Shown here: in pieces, positions 1 through 8,977 of the stretch
Numbering within the stretch: position 1 is the stretch's first letter
How the letters are laid out: every line of letters begins with the position of its first letter
NCBI GenBank assembly: GCA_963783945.1
Contig: CAWAPS010000005.1
Location: forward strand, 372,001-436,000
DNA from: CAWAPS01 sp963783945
GTDB taxonomy: Bacteria > Actinomycetota > Acidimicrobiia > Acidimicrobiales > Palsa-688
Direction: 5' to 3'
Length of the DNA stretch: 64,000 bases
Notes under the pieces: generated by a model
Databases searched by the model: none
Told to the model about the DNA's origin: nothing
What the model saw: the letters and a program-made list of their open reading frames with translations, nothing else
Translations under genes and position numbers: made by a program

Positions 1-2
1 TG

Positions 3-1103
3 TCGAGGCCGAGCATCCCTGCGTTCGAGGGCATGCGGGACTTCGCCGGCCCGTCGTTCCACACCGCGCGCTGGCCCGAGGACCTCGACCTCAGCGACAA
101 GTGTGTCGCGGTGATCGGCACGGGATGCTCGGGCGCCCAGGTGGTGCCGGAGCTCGCCCGCTTGGCCGGGCACGTGGTCGTGTTCCAACGGACCCCGGAG
201 TGGCTCATCCCCCAGGACGGCTATCTGTCGCCGTACCCGCCCCAGGTTGGGTGGCTGGACCGCAACCTGCCTTACTACACGAACTTCCTGCGATTCCGGA
301 CCAATTGGGTGACCGGGCCCGATCTCCAGTCCCCGCTGCGGGAGATCGACCCGTATTTCGATGATCCCGATGCTCCCGGCGCCGCTTTCAAGCGAGTTCG
401 CGACAATCTCATCGCGTTCATCGAGACCAAGTTGGCGAGCCGGCCGGAGTTGATCGATGAGATGATCCCGCCGCACCCGCCGTACGCCCAGCGGCCGGTG
501 GTGGTCGACCGCTCGTACTGCTACTACGACGCGCTCGTCCGCGACGACGTCACGCTCGTCACCGACGCCATCGAGCGCATCACTCCCGACGGCATCCGAA
601 CCGTTGATGGGTCAGAGCACCTAGTGGACGTGATCGTCTGCGCCACTGGTTTCATGGCCAACGAGTTCCTCTGGCCGATGGAGGTGCGCGGCCGCGACGG
701 TCGTGCCGTGGAGGAGTTCTGGGCCAAGGACGGTCCTCGTGCCTACATCGGCGTGATGCTCCCGAGGCTGCCCAACTTGTTCATGATGTACGGCCCGAAC
801 ACCAACCCGTACGAGGGCCTGGGGGTCGTGAACCACGAGGAGATGGCCATGCGGTACGCCCTGGACTGCCTGCAGCACCTCATCGTGAACGCCAAGCAGT
901 CCATCGAGGTCACCGAAGAGGCCTATTGGCGTTACAACGCCGAGCACGACGAGCGAGAGAAGGGCAAGATCTACCGCGACCCTCGCACGAAGAGCTACTA
1001 CCGCAACGAGCACGGCCGATCGGCGACGAACTGCGCGTTCAACGGCGCGGAGATGTGGCATCGGCTGCGTAGGCCCGACTTCGACGACCTCATCGTCCGT
1101 TAA
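3..1103 (+). CDS. Baeyer-Villiger-type flavin monooxygenase, 5' end cut by window edge
   Basis: Flavoprotein monooxygenase expected to insert oxygen next to a carbonyl using FAD, NADPH and O2. The reading frame is open from base 3, so the N-terminus and first FAD-binding GxGxxG lie outside the window. About 366 residues remain of a usual 490-550. The Baeyer-Villiger fingerprint FxGxxxHxxxWP is intact near the visible start (FAGPSFHTARWP), followed by the NADPH-binding Rossmann motif GTGCSG and, around residue 215, the ATGF signature (CATGFMANEF). Family assignment is strong; substrate is unknown. Its setting among other oxidative genes suggests a catabolic role, which is inference. Confidence 0.9.
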   Translation, partial: SRPSIPAFEGMRDFAGPSFHTARWPEDLDLSDKCVAVIGTGCSGAQVVPELARLAGHVVVFQRTPEWLIPQDGYLSPYPPQVGWLDRNLPYYTNFLRFRTNWVTGPDLQSPLREIDPYFDDPDAPGAAFKRVRDNLIAFIETKLASRPELIDEMIPPHPPYAQRPVVVDRSYCYYDALVRDDVTLVTDAIERITPDGIRTVDGSEHLVDVIVCATGFMANEFLWPMEVRGRDGRAVEEFWAKDGPRAYIGVMLPRLPNLFMMYGPNTNPYEGLGVVNHEEMAMRYALDCLQHLIVNAKQSIEVTEEAYWRYNAEHDEREKGKIYRDPRTKSYYRNEHGRSATNCAFNGAEMWHRLRRPDFDDLIVR

Positions 1104-1742
1104 GCCCCCCGTAGATCGGCAGTGCAAGGACTGCTCGACACGCACGCCATCGCCTGAGGCCCACTCGAGGTCCACTCGCCCGAGCAGGATCCGGGAGAGG
1201 CGGCGCGGGCAGATCCTGCTGGCGGGTCCAGGCCCTGAGGTCGCTCGCGCTGAGAACCCGCCATCCCGGGCCCGGCGGCGATCTCCCGGTGCGCATGTAC
1301 TCGCCAGCGGGCGACGGGCCTCGCTGCACCAGGGGGCAAAGCCGGCATACGCTCCGGCGCAGTGCACCGGGCAACGGAAGTCACCGTCGTCGGGCTCGTA
1401 GAGGTGAGCGAGCTGTCGATAGGCGCGGAGTGAGGCGAGGAGGGGAGCGACATCGGGCTCGGGCGGGCGGGCGCCGTTGGGTCCTTCGACGTGTGGCGCG
1501 GCGGCGACCGGCGGGGTTCAGTTCGGCAATGGTGACACCGGGCGTGTCGGCAACTTTTTTCAATCGATGAGGCTGCCTTTGGCCCAAAGTGCACCTTAAG
1601 ATGCTCTTCCTCCCATATCGTTATCCCTCATAGGAGGGGATGATTCAAGAGTAATTATGCCACGTTGAGAATCGTGAGATCGTCTATTTGATCGTCTATT
1701 TAGAAGGTCGATGGCCAAAAAACAGGCAGCTATATCGGTTAC
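1104..1742. other. Gene-free stretch with an AT-rich core
   Basis: No reading frame here has convincing protein-like composition. The first 450 bases are GC-rich shadow frames. From about 1600 the sequence turns AT-rich. It includes a perfect tandem copy of the 12-mer GATCGTCTATTT at 1678-1701. It separates the monooxygenase from decayed gene remnants. Confidence 0.5.
1678..1701. repeat. Tandem 12-bp direct repeat
   Basis: GATCGTCTATTT occurs twice with no spacer. It may be a small duplication scar or a binding site; nothing else in the sequence decides between these. Confidence 0.6.
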
Positions 1743-1990
1743 CTAGGCGGAGCCAGGTTTCTCTGGTTTGGCCCACCGATTTGTATTTGCGAGTGGGCCG
1801 GGGCGGGCGGGCGGCCGGGAGTGGGGGATCGCCCGGGCGGTTTGCGGGTCCCAGCGGTAGTCCTGGTATTTCCGCCAAGCGTTCTCACGGGTGGTACCAG
1901 TCGCGTCGGCGATGTCGAGCCAACTAGCCCCTTCAGATCGGAGGCGGGCAACTTCGTGCGCTGGATCTGATCCTTGGCAAGCAGCCGGTT
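1743..1990 (-). pseudogene. Helix-turn-helix protein remnant
   Basis: Read on the minus strand from about 1961, one frame gives a helix-turn-helix-like segment (AHEVARLRSEG, then WLDIADATGTTRENAW) followed by a basic, proline-rich tail and a stop at 1743. The pattern resembles small actinobacterial DNA-binding proteins that end in an arginine/tryptophan helix. No plausible start codon or ribosome site precedes it, so it is called a fragment. The assignment rests on motif shape only. Confidence 0.35.
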
Positions 1991-2092
1991 GATCAAGTGG
2001 CAGTACCCGACTGAATTGATTGGTTTTATGCCAGGCGTCCCCCGTCTACTCCAGCAGCGGTAAGACGGCCGGAAACAACTACTAGGAGACGG

Positions 2093-2440
2093 TGACAGCC
2101 GGGACAATCGAACCGGCCAGGGGCCTTCGACATGATGTGCGAACGCGCCCTGTCCCGATTCACACAGGGAAGCTTGCTGGCGAGGAAGCAGATGGTCCGG
2201 GAGATGATCGCCGAATCATGGATACAAATCCAAGAATTCCGTCCTCTGGTTCTCTGCACGGAATGGCTGATCGGCCAATCGAGCACCGCCGGGGTGCGTC
2301 AGTACGTATCGGCGTGCAAGGTCCGGGCCGCCGAGGTGCCCCGCCACGACTTCGCCAGGCTGCTCGAGGATTCGCCCCGCCGGAACAAGGCGATCAAGGT
2401 AATGGTCGACTACATGGACTCGACGACCCGTAATCTCTAG
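2093..2440 (+). pseudogene. Acyl-CoA dehydrogenase C-terminal fragment with unrelated tail
   Basis: The first 70 or so residues match the C-terminal helical domain of acyl-CoA dehydrogenases (motifs DMMCERALSR, then IAESWIQIQEFR and an ACKV helix). The sequence leaves the family before the conserved HGSLG segment. It continues as VPRHDFARLLEDSP and ends with DYMDST, which looks more like the end of a cyclic-nucleotide-binding (CRP-type) domain. The FAD- and substrate-binding N-terminal two thirds are absent. A stop codon lies just upstream, so this is a deletion-joined remnant. The CRP-like reading of the tail is tentative. Confidence 0.6.
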
Positions 2441-2467
2441 TTGTTAGGCACAACCGTTCAATCCAGC

Positions 2468-3265
2468 TCAGGCGCGAAGGACGCGATGGGTGGACGTCAG
2501 CGCCGCTTCGAGGGCCCCGTAGGCGCCGAGCGCGTGCACGAGGCTCTGGCTGAACACCTCCGGTGCGACGAACGGGTCGGCCCCGGTTGCGCGTAGCGCC
2601 TCGAAGAAGACGCCGAAGTCGACGACGCCCTCACCGGGGAGCAGGCGACCGAAGCCTGCTTCGAGCGCCATGTCGTCGGCGGCCACTGGCGCGACGTCGC
2701 TGACCTGCACGTATGCGATCCGGTCGCCCGGGATCGTCGATAGCAGCTCGGGCGCCGGCCCGCCCGGCTGACGGGTCCAGTGCCAGGTGTCGATGGTGAG
2801 CGCGGCGCCCGGACCGAGAGGCTCGATCAGCTGCCACGCCGTGGCGAGGTCTGGGACGCCGCCGAAGGGAAGGAACTCGAGGCACACCCGCGCTCCGACC
2901 TGCTCGACGGCGGCGACGAGATCCCCGAGGTTCCGCCGGGTGGCATCCGGGTCGGCCAGCTTGGGATCGAGGGCGAAAGCCATGACCAACGGTGCGCCCA
3001 GCGTCGACGCGAGCTCGGCGAACGTCTCGGCCTCCGCGTCGGCCTCCACTGCGCTGCCGTTGGCCCATGCCGTGGCCCCTTCGAGCACCCGCACCCGTAG
3101 GCCAAGCGCCGAGAGACCGCCCATCCACGGAACGTGCTGGGCCCAAATTGACAGCTCGGTGCACCCGGCCTTGGCAGACGCGGCGACAGCCTCCCGCACC
3201 TCATCCTCGGTGGGCGCGGCGAGATCGGGGAGCAGGGTGGCCGGGCACGCCCCGAGATCTGTCAG
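2468..3265 (-). CDS. Sugar phosphate isomerase/epimerase-like TIM-barrel protein
   Basis: A TIM-barrel protein of the AP-endonuclease-2/xylose-isomerase-like family, which isomerises sugars or related polyols with divalent metal. Visible family features are the strand-helix core with CLEFLPFGG around the middle, TIDTWHW as a metal-ligand region, and a C-terminal EVFS segment. The frame is open back to 3265, where a CTG would overlap the TGA of the preceding gene, as an ATGA/GTGA junction does elsewhere here, with GGGAG upstream. The first conventional start is the GTG at 3199, which would cut off the first barrel strand. The CTG start is inferred. It is the third gene of a leftward operon. 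Confidence 0.7.
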   Translation of the reverse strand: MTDLGACPATLLPDLAAPTEDEVREAVAASAKAGCTELSIWAQHVPWMGGLSALGLRVRVLEGATAWANGSAVEADAEAETFAELASTLGAPLVMAFALDPKLADPDATRRNLGDLVAAVEQVGARVCLEFLPFGGVPDLATAWQLIEPLGPGAALTIDTWHWTRQPGGPAPELLSTIPGDRIAYVQVSDVAPVAADDMALEAGFGRLLPGEGVVDFGVFFEALRATGADPFVAPEVFSQSLVHALGAYGALEAALTSTHRVLRA

Positions 3266-3938
3266 CGTGAGCTCCCGGCTGCGCTCAGCGCCGGTTGCCT
3301 GACCGGCAGAGCGCCTCGCAGGACCTCGCCACCCTGCAGGACCGCGACCGGTTGCCGATTCGCCAGGTAGGTGATGTCCTCAGAGGGATCGGCGCCCCGC
3401 TTGATCTCGTCGCGTACAACGAAGCGGAACCCTTCGGGTCTGTCGCACATCCGCGCCGCGCCGAGCTCCGGGAGGCCCCAGTGCCACGGCGCCGACATCT
3501 CGTTGGCGTGACCGGTCGTGCTTATCTCCCGCCCACTGGGTGTGCACCGGGGTCCGTCCACGTAACCGTCCTCGATGGCCTGCTTGACCGCAGGCTCGAC
3601 GTCGCGAGCCCCGCCCGCGCTGACGACGATCGTGAAGCCGTGTTCGACCGCTCGCATCAGGTTCTTGTGCGAGATAAGCGCCTGATACCCCGGTGGGTAC
3701 TCGCTGCCGTACGGCCGAGTACCGATGTTGTGGTAGGTCGAGTGGAAGTGGCAGATCGCCATTCCGGGCATGACGGTCCGTCCGCCGAGGTCGACCACTC
3801 GGTCCTCCGGTCGGGAAACGGGCGGGTCGGCGGCGACGCAGGTGATGCGCTCACCGTCGATGACGATCGTGCGGTTGATACGGCCGGGCCAATGCCGTCA
3901 AGCAGGTTGACGTTGGTCAGCACGAGGCGGCCCATCAT
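3262..3938 (-). pseudogene. Amidohydrolase with frameshift and internal deletion
   Basis: Metal-dependent amidohydrolase remnant. The N-terminal strand (RLVLTNVNLLDG) starts at 3938 or 3935, overlapping the previous stop in an ATGA. Near 3875-3885 the frame must shift by one base to reach the conserved VDLGGRTVMPG and the metal-binding region, here ICHFHST. After the EIKRGAD segment the protein jumps straight to the C-terminal signature DPSEDITYLANRQ, so roughly half the barrel is missing compared with the usual 400 or more residues. Key histidines and the catalytic aspartate are therefore lost. Both lesions make function unlikely. Confidence 0.75.
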
Positions 3939-4324
3939 GCCTCCCTGGGGAACTGATCGGGATCGAAATCGTAGAAAGCGCGGAGGTTCGTGATCCTGCC
4001 GGCGTCGTCGAACACGAACTGATCCACAATCCGGCCGGACTCCTGCCGGGCGTAAGCCGGACCGGTGCGGCACCGCATGATCGCGATCGCCTCACTGCCG
4101 CACACGATCACCGGCTCCTCGCACCAAAGCTCGACGTCAGAGGGTTGGAACCAGTCCCAGAACGCGGCGATCTTGTCGAGCCCAACGCTCGACCGGAAAC
4201 CGACCGGGTCTTCGTGCACGGCGCCCTCGGCGAACAGCGCCATCCAGGCGTCCTTGTCCTTCTCGGATTCCGCACGGCAGTACTCGTGTACCGCCGCGAC
4301 CATCGCTTCCTTAGTTGCAGACAA
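3935..4324 (-). CDS. SnoaL-like (NTF2-fold) protein
   Basis: 129 residues, the usual size for the SnoaL/limonene-epoxide-hydrolase NTF2 fold, which covers small isomerases, hydrolases and ligand-binding proteins. The N-terminal helix carries an acidic patch (RAESEKDKDAW) and the second half has alternating hydrophobic strands ending in FDPDQFP. It overlaps the following amidohydrolase by four bases (ATGA), which implies translational coupling, and is probably the first gene of the leftward trio with the amidohydrolase and the TIM-barrel isomerase. The chemical role is unknown. Confidence 0.75.
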   Translation of the reverse strand: MSATKEAMVAAVHEYCRAESEKDKDAWMALFAEGAVHEDPVGFRSSVGLDKIAAFWDWFQPSDVELWCEEPVIVCGSEAIAIMRCRTGPAYARQESGRIVDQFVFDDAGRITNLRAFYDFDPDQFPREA

Positions 4325-4614
4325 CTCTGTCCTCCTATCGCTTCGGGCTTGTCTGCTGGTCCAACTCCCCTATATGACGTCCTTGCGATCGAACGGGCGC
4401 ATAGCGAGCGATCCGTTTGAGCACAGGATCGGCATCACCGCCGAACCAGATCTTGAGGTGCGGCTGCTGGAAGCACCTCGGTTCGATACGTCCGGTGCGG
4501 ATCGAGGTGGCCGCCGCTTCAGCAGCTCAGGGGTTAGCAAGTTGAGCGCGCCCTGTTCGTCGTTATCGCCGCCATCGAGTCCTGTTGGCATCTCTGGCCC
4601 GGCACTGGCAGGGA

Positions 4615-5751
4615 TCACTGGCCCTTCAGGGCCGCGATCTCACGAAAGCGAGTGGTGCGATGGACGGGATCCTTGTCGATTTTGGGGATCACGTATTCCC
4701 CGAGGAGACGGATCGTTTCGAGGGCCTGCTCTTGGGGGGCGACGCCCAGGGCGAAGACCAGCTGGTCGGCTCCCGCCGCCTCCCAGCGCCGGCATTGCTG
4801 GAGGGCGTCGTCTGGGTCACCAACCACCCTTCCGGCAGCGACCAGGGACGGGATCGCCTCACGCGTCAAGTCCGGAACCAGTTCGGGCCACATCGGCACC
4901 TCCGGAGGGTGGGGAAATGTGTCGTGGTAGCGAAAGACTTGGCTGCCGACGTAGGAGCTATGGGGGGCGGTAGCCCAGTCATAGGCCGTCTCTCGGATTT
5001 CGGCGACCTCGGCGCTAGAGGCGACCATGATGTTGTCGTTGACGTAGGCGCCGATGGGCTGCGCAGCGGGGATCGCCTTCTTGTAGGTCTCCATGACCGG
5101 TGCCAGCTGGTCGATCGATTGCACTGAGAAACCGAGAACACCCAGACCCTTGCTGGCTGCCATGGCGTAGCTGGTGGTATTCCCCGCCGCGTACCACATC
5201 GCCGGGTGCGGCTTCTTCCACGGCTTGGGCAGAACTTTGCGCGGAGGCAGCGACCACCACTTGCCCTCGAATCCTTGGTATTCGTCCTGCAGCCACATTT
5301 TGGCGAACTCGCCGATCGTTTCCTCCCACATATCCTTGGTGGCGGACGTGTCGGTTATGCCGTCGCGATGCAAGAAACCCAGGATCTCGTGGCTTCCGGC
5401 CCCTCGCCCGGTGCCGAACTCGAATCGGCCGTCGGAGAGATGGTCCAACATGGCCACCCGTTCGGCCACCTTGACTGGGTGATTTACCTGGGCCAAGGGG
5501 TTGAAGATCCCAGAGCCGATATGGATGCGCTCGGTGGCATGGGCGAGATAGCCCAGCACCGCGTCGTTGGCCGAGAGGTGCGAGTACTCATCCAAGAAGT
5601 GGTGTTCGGCCACCCACACGTACTTGAACCCGGCCCGGTCTGCGGCTTGAACCAGTTCCAGCTCGTTCATAAAAGCGTGATGCTCAGCATCGGGGTCCAC
5701 GTCCCGGCGGAACTGCGGGGTGTAACCCATAATGAAGACACCGAACTCCAT
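4615..5751 (-). CDS. Luciferase-like flavin-dependent monooxygenase (LLM class)
   Basis: 378-residue bacterial-luciferase-family monooxygenase that uses reduced FMN supplied by a partner reductase. Family features are EFGVFIMGYTP at the start, WVAEHHF, the loop around HIGSGIFNPL, RFEFGTGRG and the C-terminal ADQLVFALG. Length is typical. It is transcribed away from the IclR-family regulator at 5892, with a shared intergenic segment holding an inverted-repeat-like element (5851-5879) that recurs before the second LLM gene at 6894. The two LLM proteins are only distantly similar. Substrate is unknown; the context suggests oxidation of a cyclic or aliphatic carbon source. Confidence 0.9.
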   Translation of the reverse strand: MEFGVFIMGYTPQFRRDVDPDAEHHAFMNELELVQAADRAGFKYVWVAEHHFLDEYSHLSANDAVLGYLAHATERIHIGSGIFNPLAQVNHPVKVAERVAMLDHLSDGRFEFGTGRGAGSHEILGFLHRDGITDTSATKDMWEETIGEFAKMWLQDEYQGFEGKWWSLPPRKVLPKPWKKPHPAMWYAAGNTTSYAMAASKGLGVLGFSVQSIDQLAPVMETYKKAIPAAQPIGAYVNDNIMVASSAEVAEIRETAYDWATAPHSSYVGSQVFRYHDTFPHPPEVPMWPELVPDLTREAIPSLVAAGRVVGDPDDALQQCRRWEAAGADQLVFALGVAPQEQALETIRLLGEYVIPKIDKDPVHRTTRFREIAALKGQ

Positions 5752-5850
5752 CTCAAGACTCCCTCTGGCTCACAGAAACACTCAGTCCGACTGCCCCCGC
5801 ATCAACGCGAACTCCTACAAGCAGGCCACGAGGGGTGGAAAGCCGTCGTA

Positions 5851-5879
5851 TTTTGCAATGTGGAAGGAATCTTCACTAT
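5851..5879 (-). promoter_or_regulatory. Candidate IclR-type operator, copy 1
   Basis: The segment contains TGGAAGGAATCTTCA, close to the known IclR-family pattern TGGAAA(T)NATTTCCA. Read on the minus strand it is nearly the same as 6857-6884: both have GTGAA, GATTC, TTC and ACATTGCAAAA in the same order, differing by a shifted one-base gap and one substitution. It lies between the divergent LLM and iclR-like genes. Confidence 0.6.
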
Positions 5880-5891
5880 GCTGGATAATAT

Positions 5892-6669
5892 ATGACGCGT
5901 CCAGCTCTCGCCGCAAGCAGAACAGTGACCGTTCTGAACTTCTTGGCCGAACATTCGCCCGACGAGTTCACCCTGTCTGACCTCGCTGATCGGGTCGATA
6001 TCAATCTGGCCTCCTGCCATGCCCTGCTGGCGGTATTGACCGACGCGGGCTACGTCAGCCGGAACCCGCGGCTGAAGACGTATTCGCTCGGTTCGGTTCT
6101 CGTGGCGCTCGGTAATGCTGCAGTCAGACGTCATCCCGCGATCGAGCACGCGGCACGGGCAGGCCCGCCAGCTGAGCGAGGATCTGGGGCTGACCGTTAC
6201 GGTCACTGCTCTTGCCGGTCAGGACATCGCCTTTCTGGAGCGGGTGGGGGAACACCGACCCCGGGACATCGGGGTGCAGGTGGGTCAACGTATCGCCATG
6301 ATCCCACCGGTTGGAGCGGTGTTCGCCGCTTGGCATGATCCGGAGGCCTGGCTGGCCCGAGCGTCGGATCGCCCAGCCATGGAGGCGGTACTTGCGGACG
6401 TCCGTACCCGGGGATGGGCGGTGGCGCTCGGCCATCCTGGCAGCAGCGAGTACCAGGCCCTCGGCCCGATCAACGCCCGCCGTACCTATGACGCCGCGAT
6501 GATCGCAGCGCCGGTGTTCGGGCGGAACGGCGAGGCTGTGATCTCGCTCACTCTGCTGGGGATGGAGCCAGGAATGCCGGCGCGGGATCTGATCGCACTC
6601 GGCGAACGAGTACGCGATGCCGGAGTGGTCGCCACTCGAAACAGTGGAGGACGGACGCCCAGCCCCTAA
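5892..6669 (+). pseudogene. IclR-family regulator, single frameshift
   Basis: The N-terminal winged HTH (LSDLADRVDINLASCHALLAVL) is intact, followed by the linker and then, after a one-base shift near 6150-6165, the ligand-binding domain (LSEDLGLTVTVTALAGQD, MIPPVGAVFAAW). Joined, it gives a normal length of about 255 residues. IclR proteins bind an aromatic or small acid effector and control adjacent catabolic operons. Its place between two LLM genes that share an operator-like element suggests it regulates both. The break could be decay or a sequencing indel. ATG at 5892 fits the usual distance to the HTH. Confidence 0.8.
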
Positions 6670-6856
6670 GAGGCCCTACCGCCGGCGGACGGGTTCGGTC
6701 ACGGGCATCAGCTGCAGGGTCGACCGTATCGGATCGGCACCGCCCAGGTAGGGCCGGCCGGGCCCGCGTTCATCGGTGACTCTTGCCTCGTCAATCGGGC
6801 TGATCGGGCGGCGGGTCTGGCCAATCCGGCGTGAGGCGCGTATAGTAGTCAACAGC

Positions 6857-6884
6857 TAGTGAAAGATTCTTCGACATTGCAAAA
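6857..6884 (+). promoter_or_regulatory. Candidate IclR-type operator, copy 2
   Basis: Copy of the 5851-5879 element in opposite orientation, ending directly before the ribosome site AAAGGAGG (6882-6889) of the LLM gene that starts with GTG at 6894. A TATAGT hexamer at 6841-6846 is a possible -10, so a repressor bound here would sit at the transcription start or leader. Confidence 0.55.
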
Positions 6885-6893
6885 GGAGGTCTT

Positions 6894-8051
6894 GTGAAGC
6901 TTGATCTGCTGTATGAGTTCCAGCCGAAGGTGAAGCCGTGGGCCAAGCCGCACCCTTACGGGCAGAGGGAAGCGGAGCAGGCCACATATGCCGAGGGGAT
7001 CGAGCAGATCCAATTGGCTGATCGGCTGGGGTTCAACACGGCGTGGGTGGTGGAGCACCACTTTCGCGACGGTCGATCGGCCTCGCCTTGCAGCGAGGCC
7101 ATCCTCGGAGGCCTGGCCCTAAGCACCCAACAGATCAAACTCGGCTTCGGGGTCACCCTGATGCCCTTCGGGTTTATCCACCCGGCCCGGGTCGCAGAGA
7201 AGGTGGCCACGGTTGACGTGCTCAGCCGAGGACGGGTCGAGTGGGGGACCGGGCGGTCAACGCCCATGGAGCAGATCGCGTTCGGAGTGGCGACCGACGA
7301 TCGTTCCCGCGACGAATGGCGGGAGGCCATCGAGATCGTGGTGAAGATGTGGGAGAAAGAGCTGTTCGAGTGGGACAGTCCCAGCCTCAAGTTTCCCGCG
7401 CGGATCCAGACCCCCAAGCCGTTCCAGGATCCTCATCCGCCGGTGTGGCAGGCGGCGGCGTCCGAGAAGAGCGCGATTACGGCTGGGGAGCTTGGTTTGG
7501 GGTTGCTGCATCTGAGCCTCACCCACCCGGTGGAGAAGATGGCGGAGACCATCGGTCTGTACCGCCAGGCTCAGGCCAAGGCTCGGGTCGAGGATCAGCT
7601 CACCCGGGTCAAGAATGACCGGGTCGGGGCGTACACCCTGGTGCACTGCTACGACGACGAGGGGGAGGCCGACGCGTACGGGCTGTGGAGTTCGGTCAGC
7701 TGGTGGTACCGCAACCTGGCCCAGTTCACCCTGCAGTGGGAGCTGGCCGATCTGCCCGAGGAGCAGAAGGCCAAGGCATTTCCCCTTCTCGAAGCGGCGA
7801 TGCAAAGTGACCCGCCCGTGGAGAAGTACCGACGGGAGGACCAGATCATCGTGGGTACCCCCGACGAGGTCCTGGAAAAAGTGATCCGCTACGACGAAGC
7901 CGGGGTAGACCAGCTGCTCTGCTACGTCCAATTCGGGTCCCTCCCCCACGAAAAAGTCATGCGCAGCCTCGAACTCCTCGGCACGAAAGTCCTCCCGAGA
8001 CTCGAAGAGCGGGGCCACCGCGTCGACACCACCGTAGCGGTCGCCTCATGA
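6894..8051 (+). CDS. Luciferase-like flavin-dependent monooxygenase (LLM class)
   Basis: 385-residue FMNH2-dependent monooxygenase of the luciferase superfamily. It shows the N-terminal strand KLDLLYEFQPK, WVVEHHF, the LGFGVTLMP loop, RVEWGTGRS, and a conserved C-terminal GTPDEVLEKV segment that closes the barrel. The GTG start at 6894 is set by a strong AAAGGAGG. The stop overlaps the ATG of the next SDR gene (ATGA), so the two are translationally coupled and probably act on the same compound in sequence. Substrate unknown. An operator-like element immediately upstream links it to the IclR-type gene at 5892. Confidence 0.9.
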   Translation: MKLDLLYEFQPKVKPWAKPHPYGQREAEQATYAEGIEQIQLADRLGFNTAWVVEHHFRDGRSASPCSEAILGGLALSTQQIKLGFGVTLMPFGFIHPARVAEKVATVDVLSRGRVEWGTGRSTPMEQIAFGVATDDRSRDEWREAIEIVVKMWEKELFEWDSPSLKFPARIQTPKPFQDPHPPVWQAAASEKSAITAGELGLGLLHLSLTHPVEKMAETIGLYRQAQAKARVEDQLTRVKNDRVGAYTLVHCYDDEGEADAYGLWSSVSWWYRNLAQFTLQWELADLPEEQKAKAFPLLEAAMQSDPPVEKYRREDQIIVGTPDEVLEKVIRYDEAGVDQLLCYVQFGSLPHEKVMRSLELLGTKVLPRLEERGHRVDTTVAVAS

Positions 8052-8842
8052 GCGTGACTCCCGACACCTCGTCGGGCCTGTCCCTCGAGGGCCGGGTGGC
8101 AGTCGTCACCGGGGCAGGCAAGGGCATCGGCCAGCAAACCGCGGTCACTCTCGGGGCGGCCGGCGCAACCGTTGTCCTGGCCGATGTCGACAAGGACGGG
8201 CTAGAAGAGACGGCCTCCCGAATTGACCGGGCCGTGGTCGTTCCCACCGACGTCTCCATCCGATCCGACGTCGACACTCTGGCCCTCGAAGCCGTCCGAG
8301 TCGAAGGCCGGATCGACGTGTGGGCCAACGTGGCCGGGATCATCCGCACCGCGACGATCCTGGAGCTCGCCGAGACGGACCTCGACGCCATCATCTCGGT
8401 CAACCTCAAAGGCGTGGTCTGGGGATGTGCCGCCGCAGCACGGGTGATGTCAGATGCCAAGCGAGGCTCAATCATCAACGTGGCGTCGTCCGGAGGCGAG
8501 ACCCCGGCCCCTTCGCTCGCAGCCTACGGAATGACCAAGGCAGCCGTGATCCAGTTGACGAGGATCGTCGCGGCCGAGCTCGCCCCGTCCGGCGTTCGCG
8601 TCAACAGCGTGGCGCCCGGCCTGGTCGAAACCCCAATGACCGCTCGGCACTGGACCCGGCCCGACGGTTCCATCGACGAAGAGCTGCGCCTTGAGACCCT
8701 TGGGCGGTTGGGACGTTCGCCGCTCGGGATCATCGGCAACCCGCAAGACATCGCCTGGGCGATCCTCTATCTGGCGTCGGATATATCACGGTTCACGACC
8801 GGCCAGGTCATGCGGGTCAACGGGGGCATTCACATGGCGTGA
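8048..8842 (+). CDS. Short-chain dehydrogenase/reductase
   Basis: 264-residue classical SDR, NAD(P)-dependent oxidoreductase with a Rossmann fold. The nucleotide motif TGAGKGIG is near residue 20, followed by NVAG, the catalytic serine in NVASSGG, and the YGMTK catalytic Tyr-Lys pair. The C-terminal substrate region and final G-G-I-H strand are complete. Acidic residues after the second strand (ADVDKDG) favour NAD(H). It overlaps the LLM monooxygenase stop by four bases and is likely the next step after oxygenation, for example oxidising the resulting alcohol; that is inference. Confidence 0.92.
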   Translation: MSVTPDTSSGLSLEGRVAVVTGAGKGIGQQTAVTLGAAGATVVLADVDKDGLEETASRIDRAVVVPTDVSIRSDVDTLALEAVRVEGRIDVWANVAGIIRTATILELAETDLDAIISVNLKGVVWGCAAAARVMSDAKRGSIINVASSGGETPAPSLAAYGMTKAAVIQLTRIVAAELAPSGVRVNSVAPGLVETPMTARHWTRPDGSIDEELRLETLGRLGRSPLGIIGNPQDIAWAILYLASDISRFTTGQVMRVNGGIHMA

Positions 8843-8977
8843 TGTGGTCTCCAGCCTGGTGTCCGACGCACCCCCGATCCGGGTCGCCGGACGGCTTGGC
8901 CCTCTCGACACCACTGTTGCGATCCCATTCTCGTCGTCGGGCTTGCCTGGGCGGATCCGAGTGGGCCAGAGTCGGCG

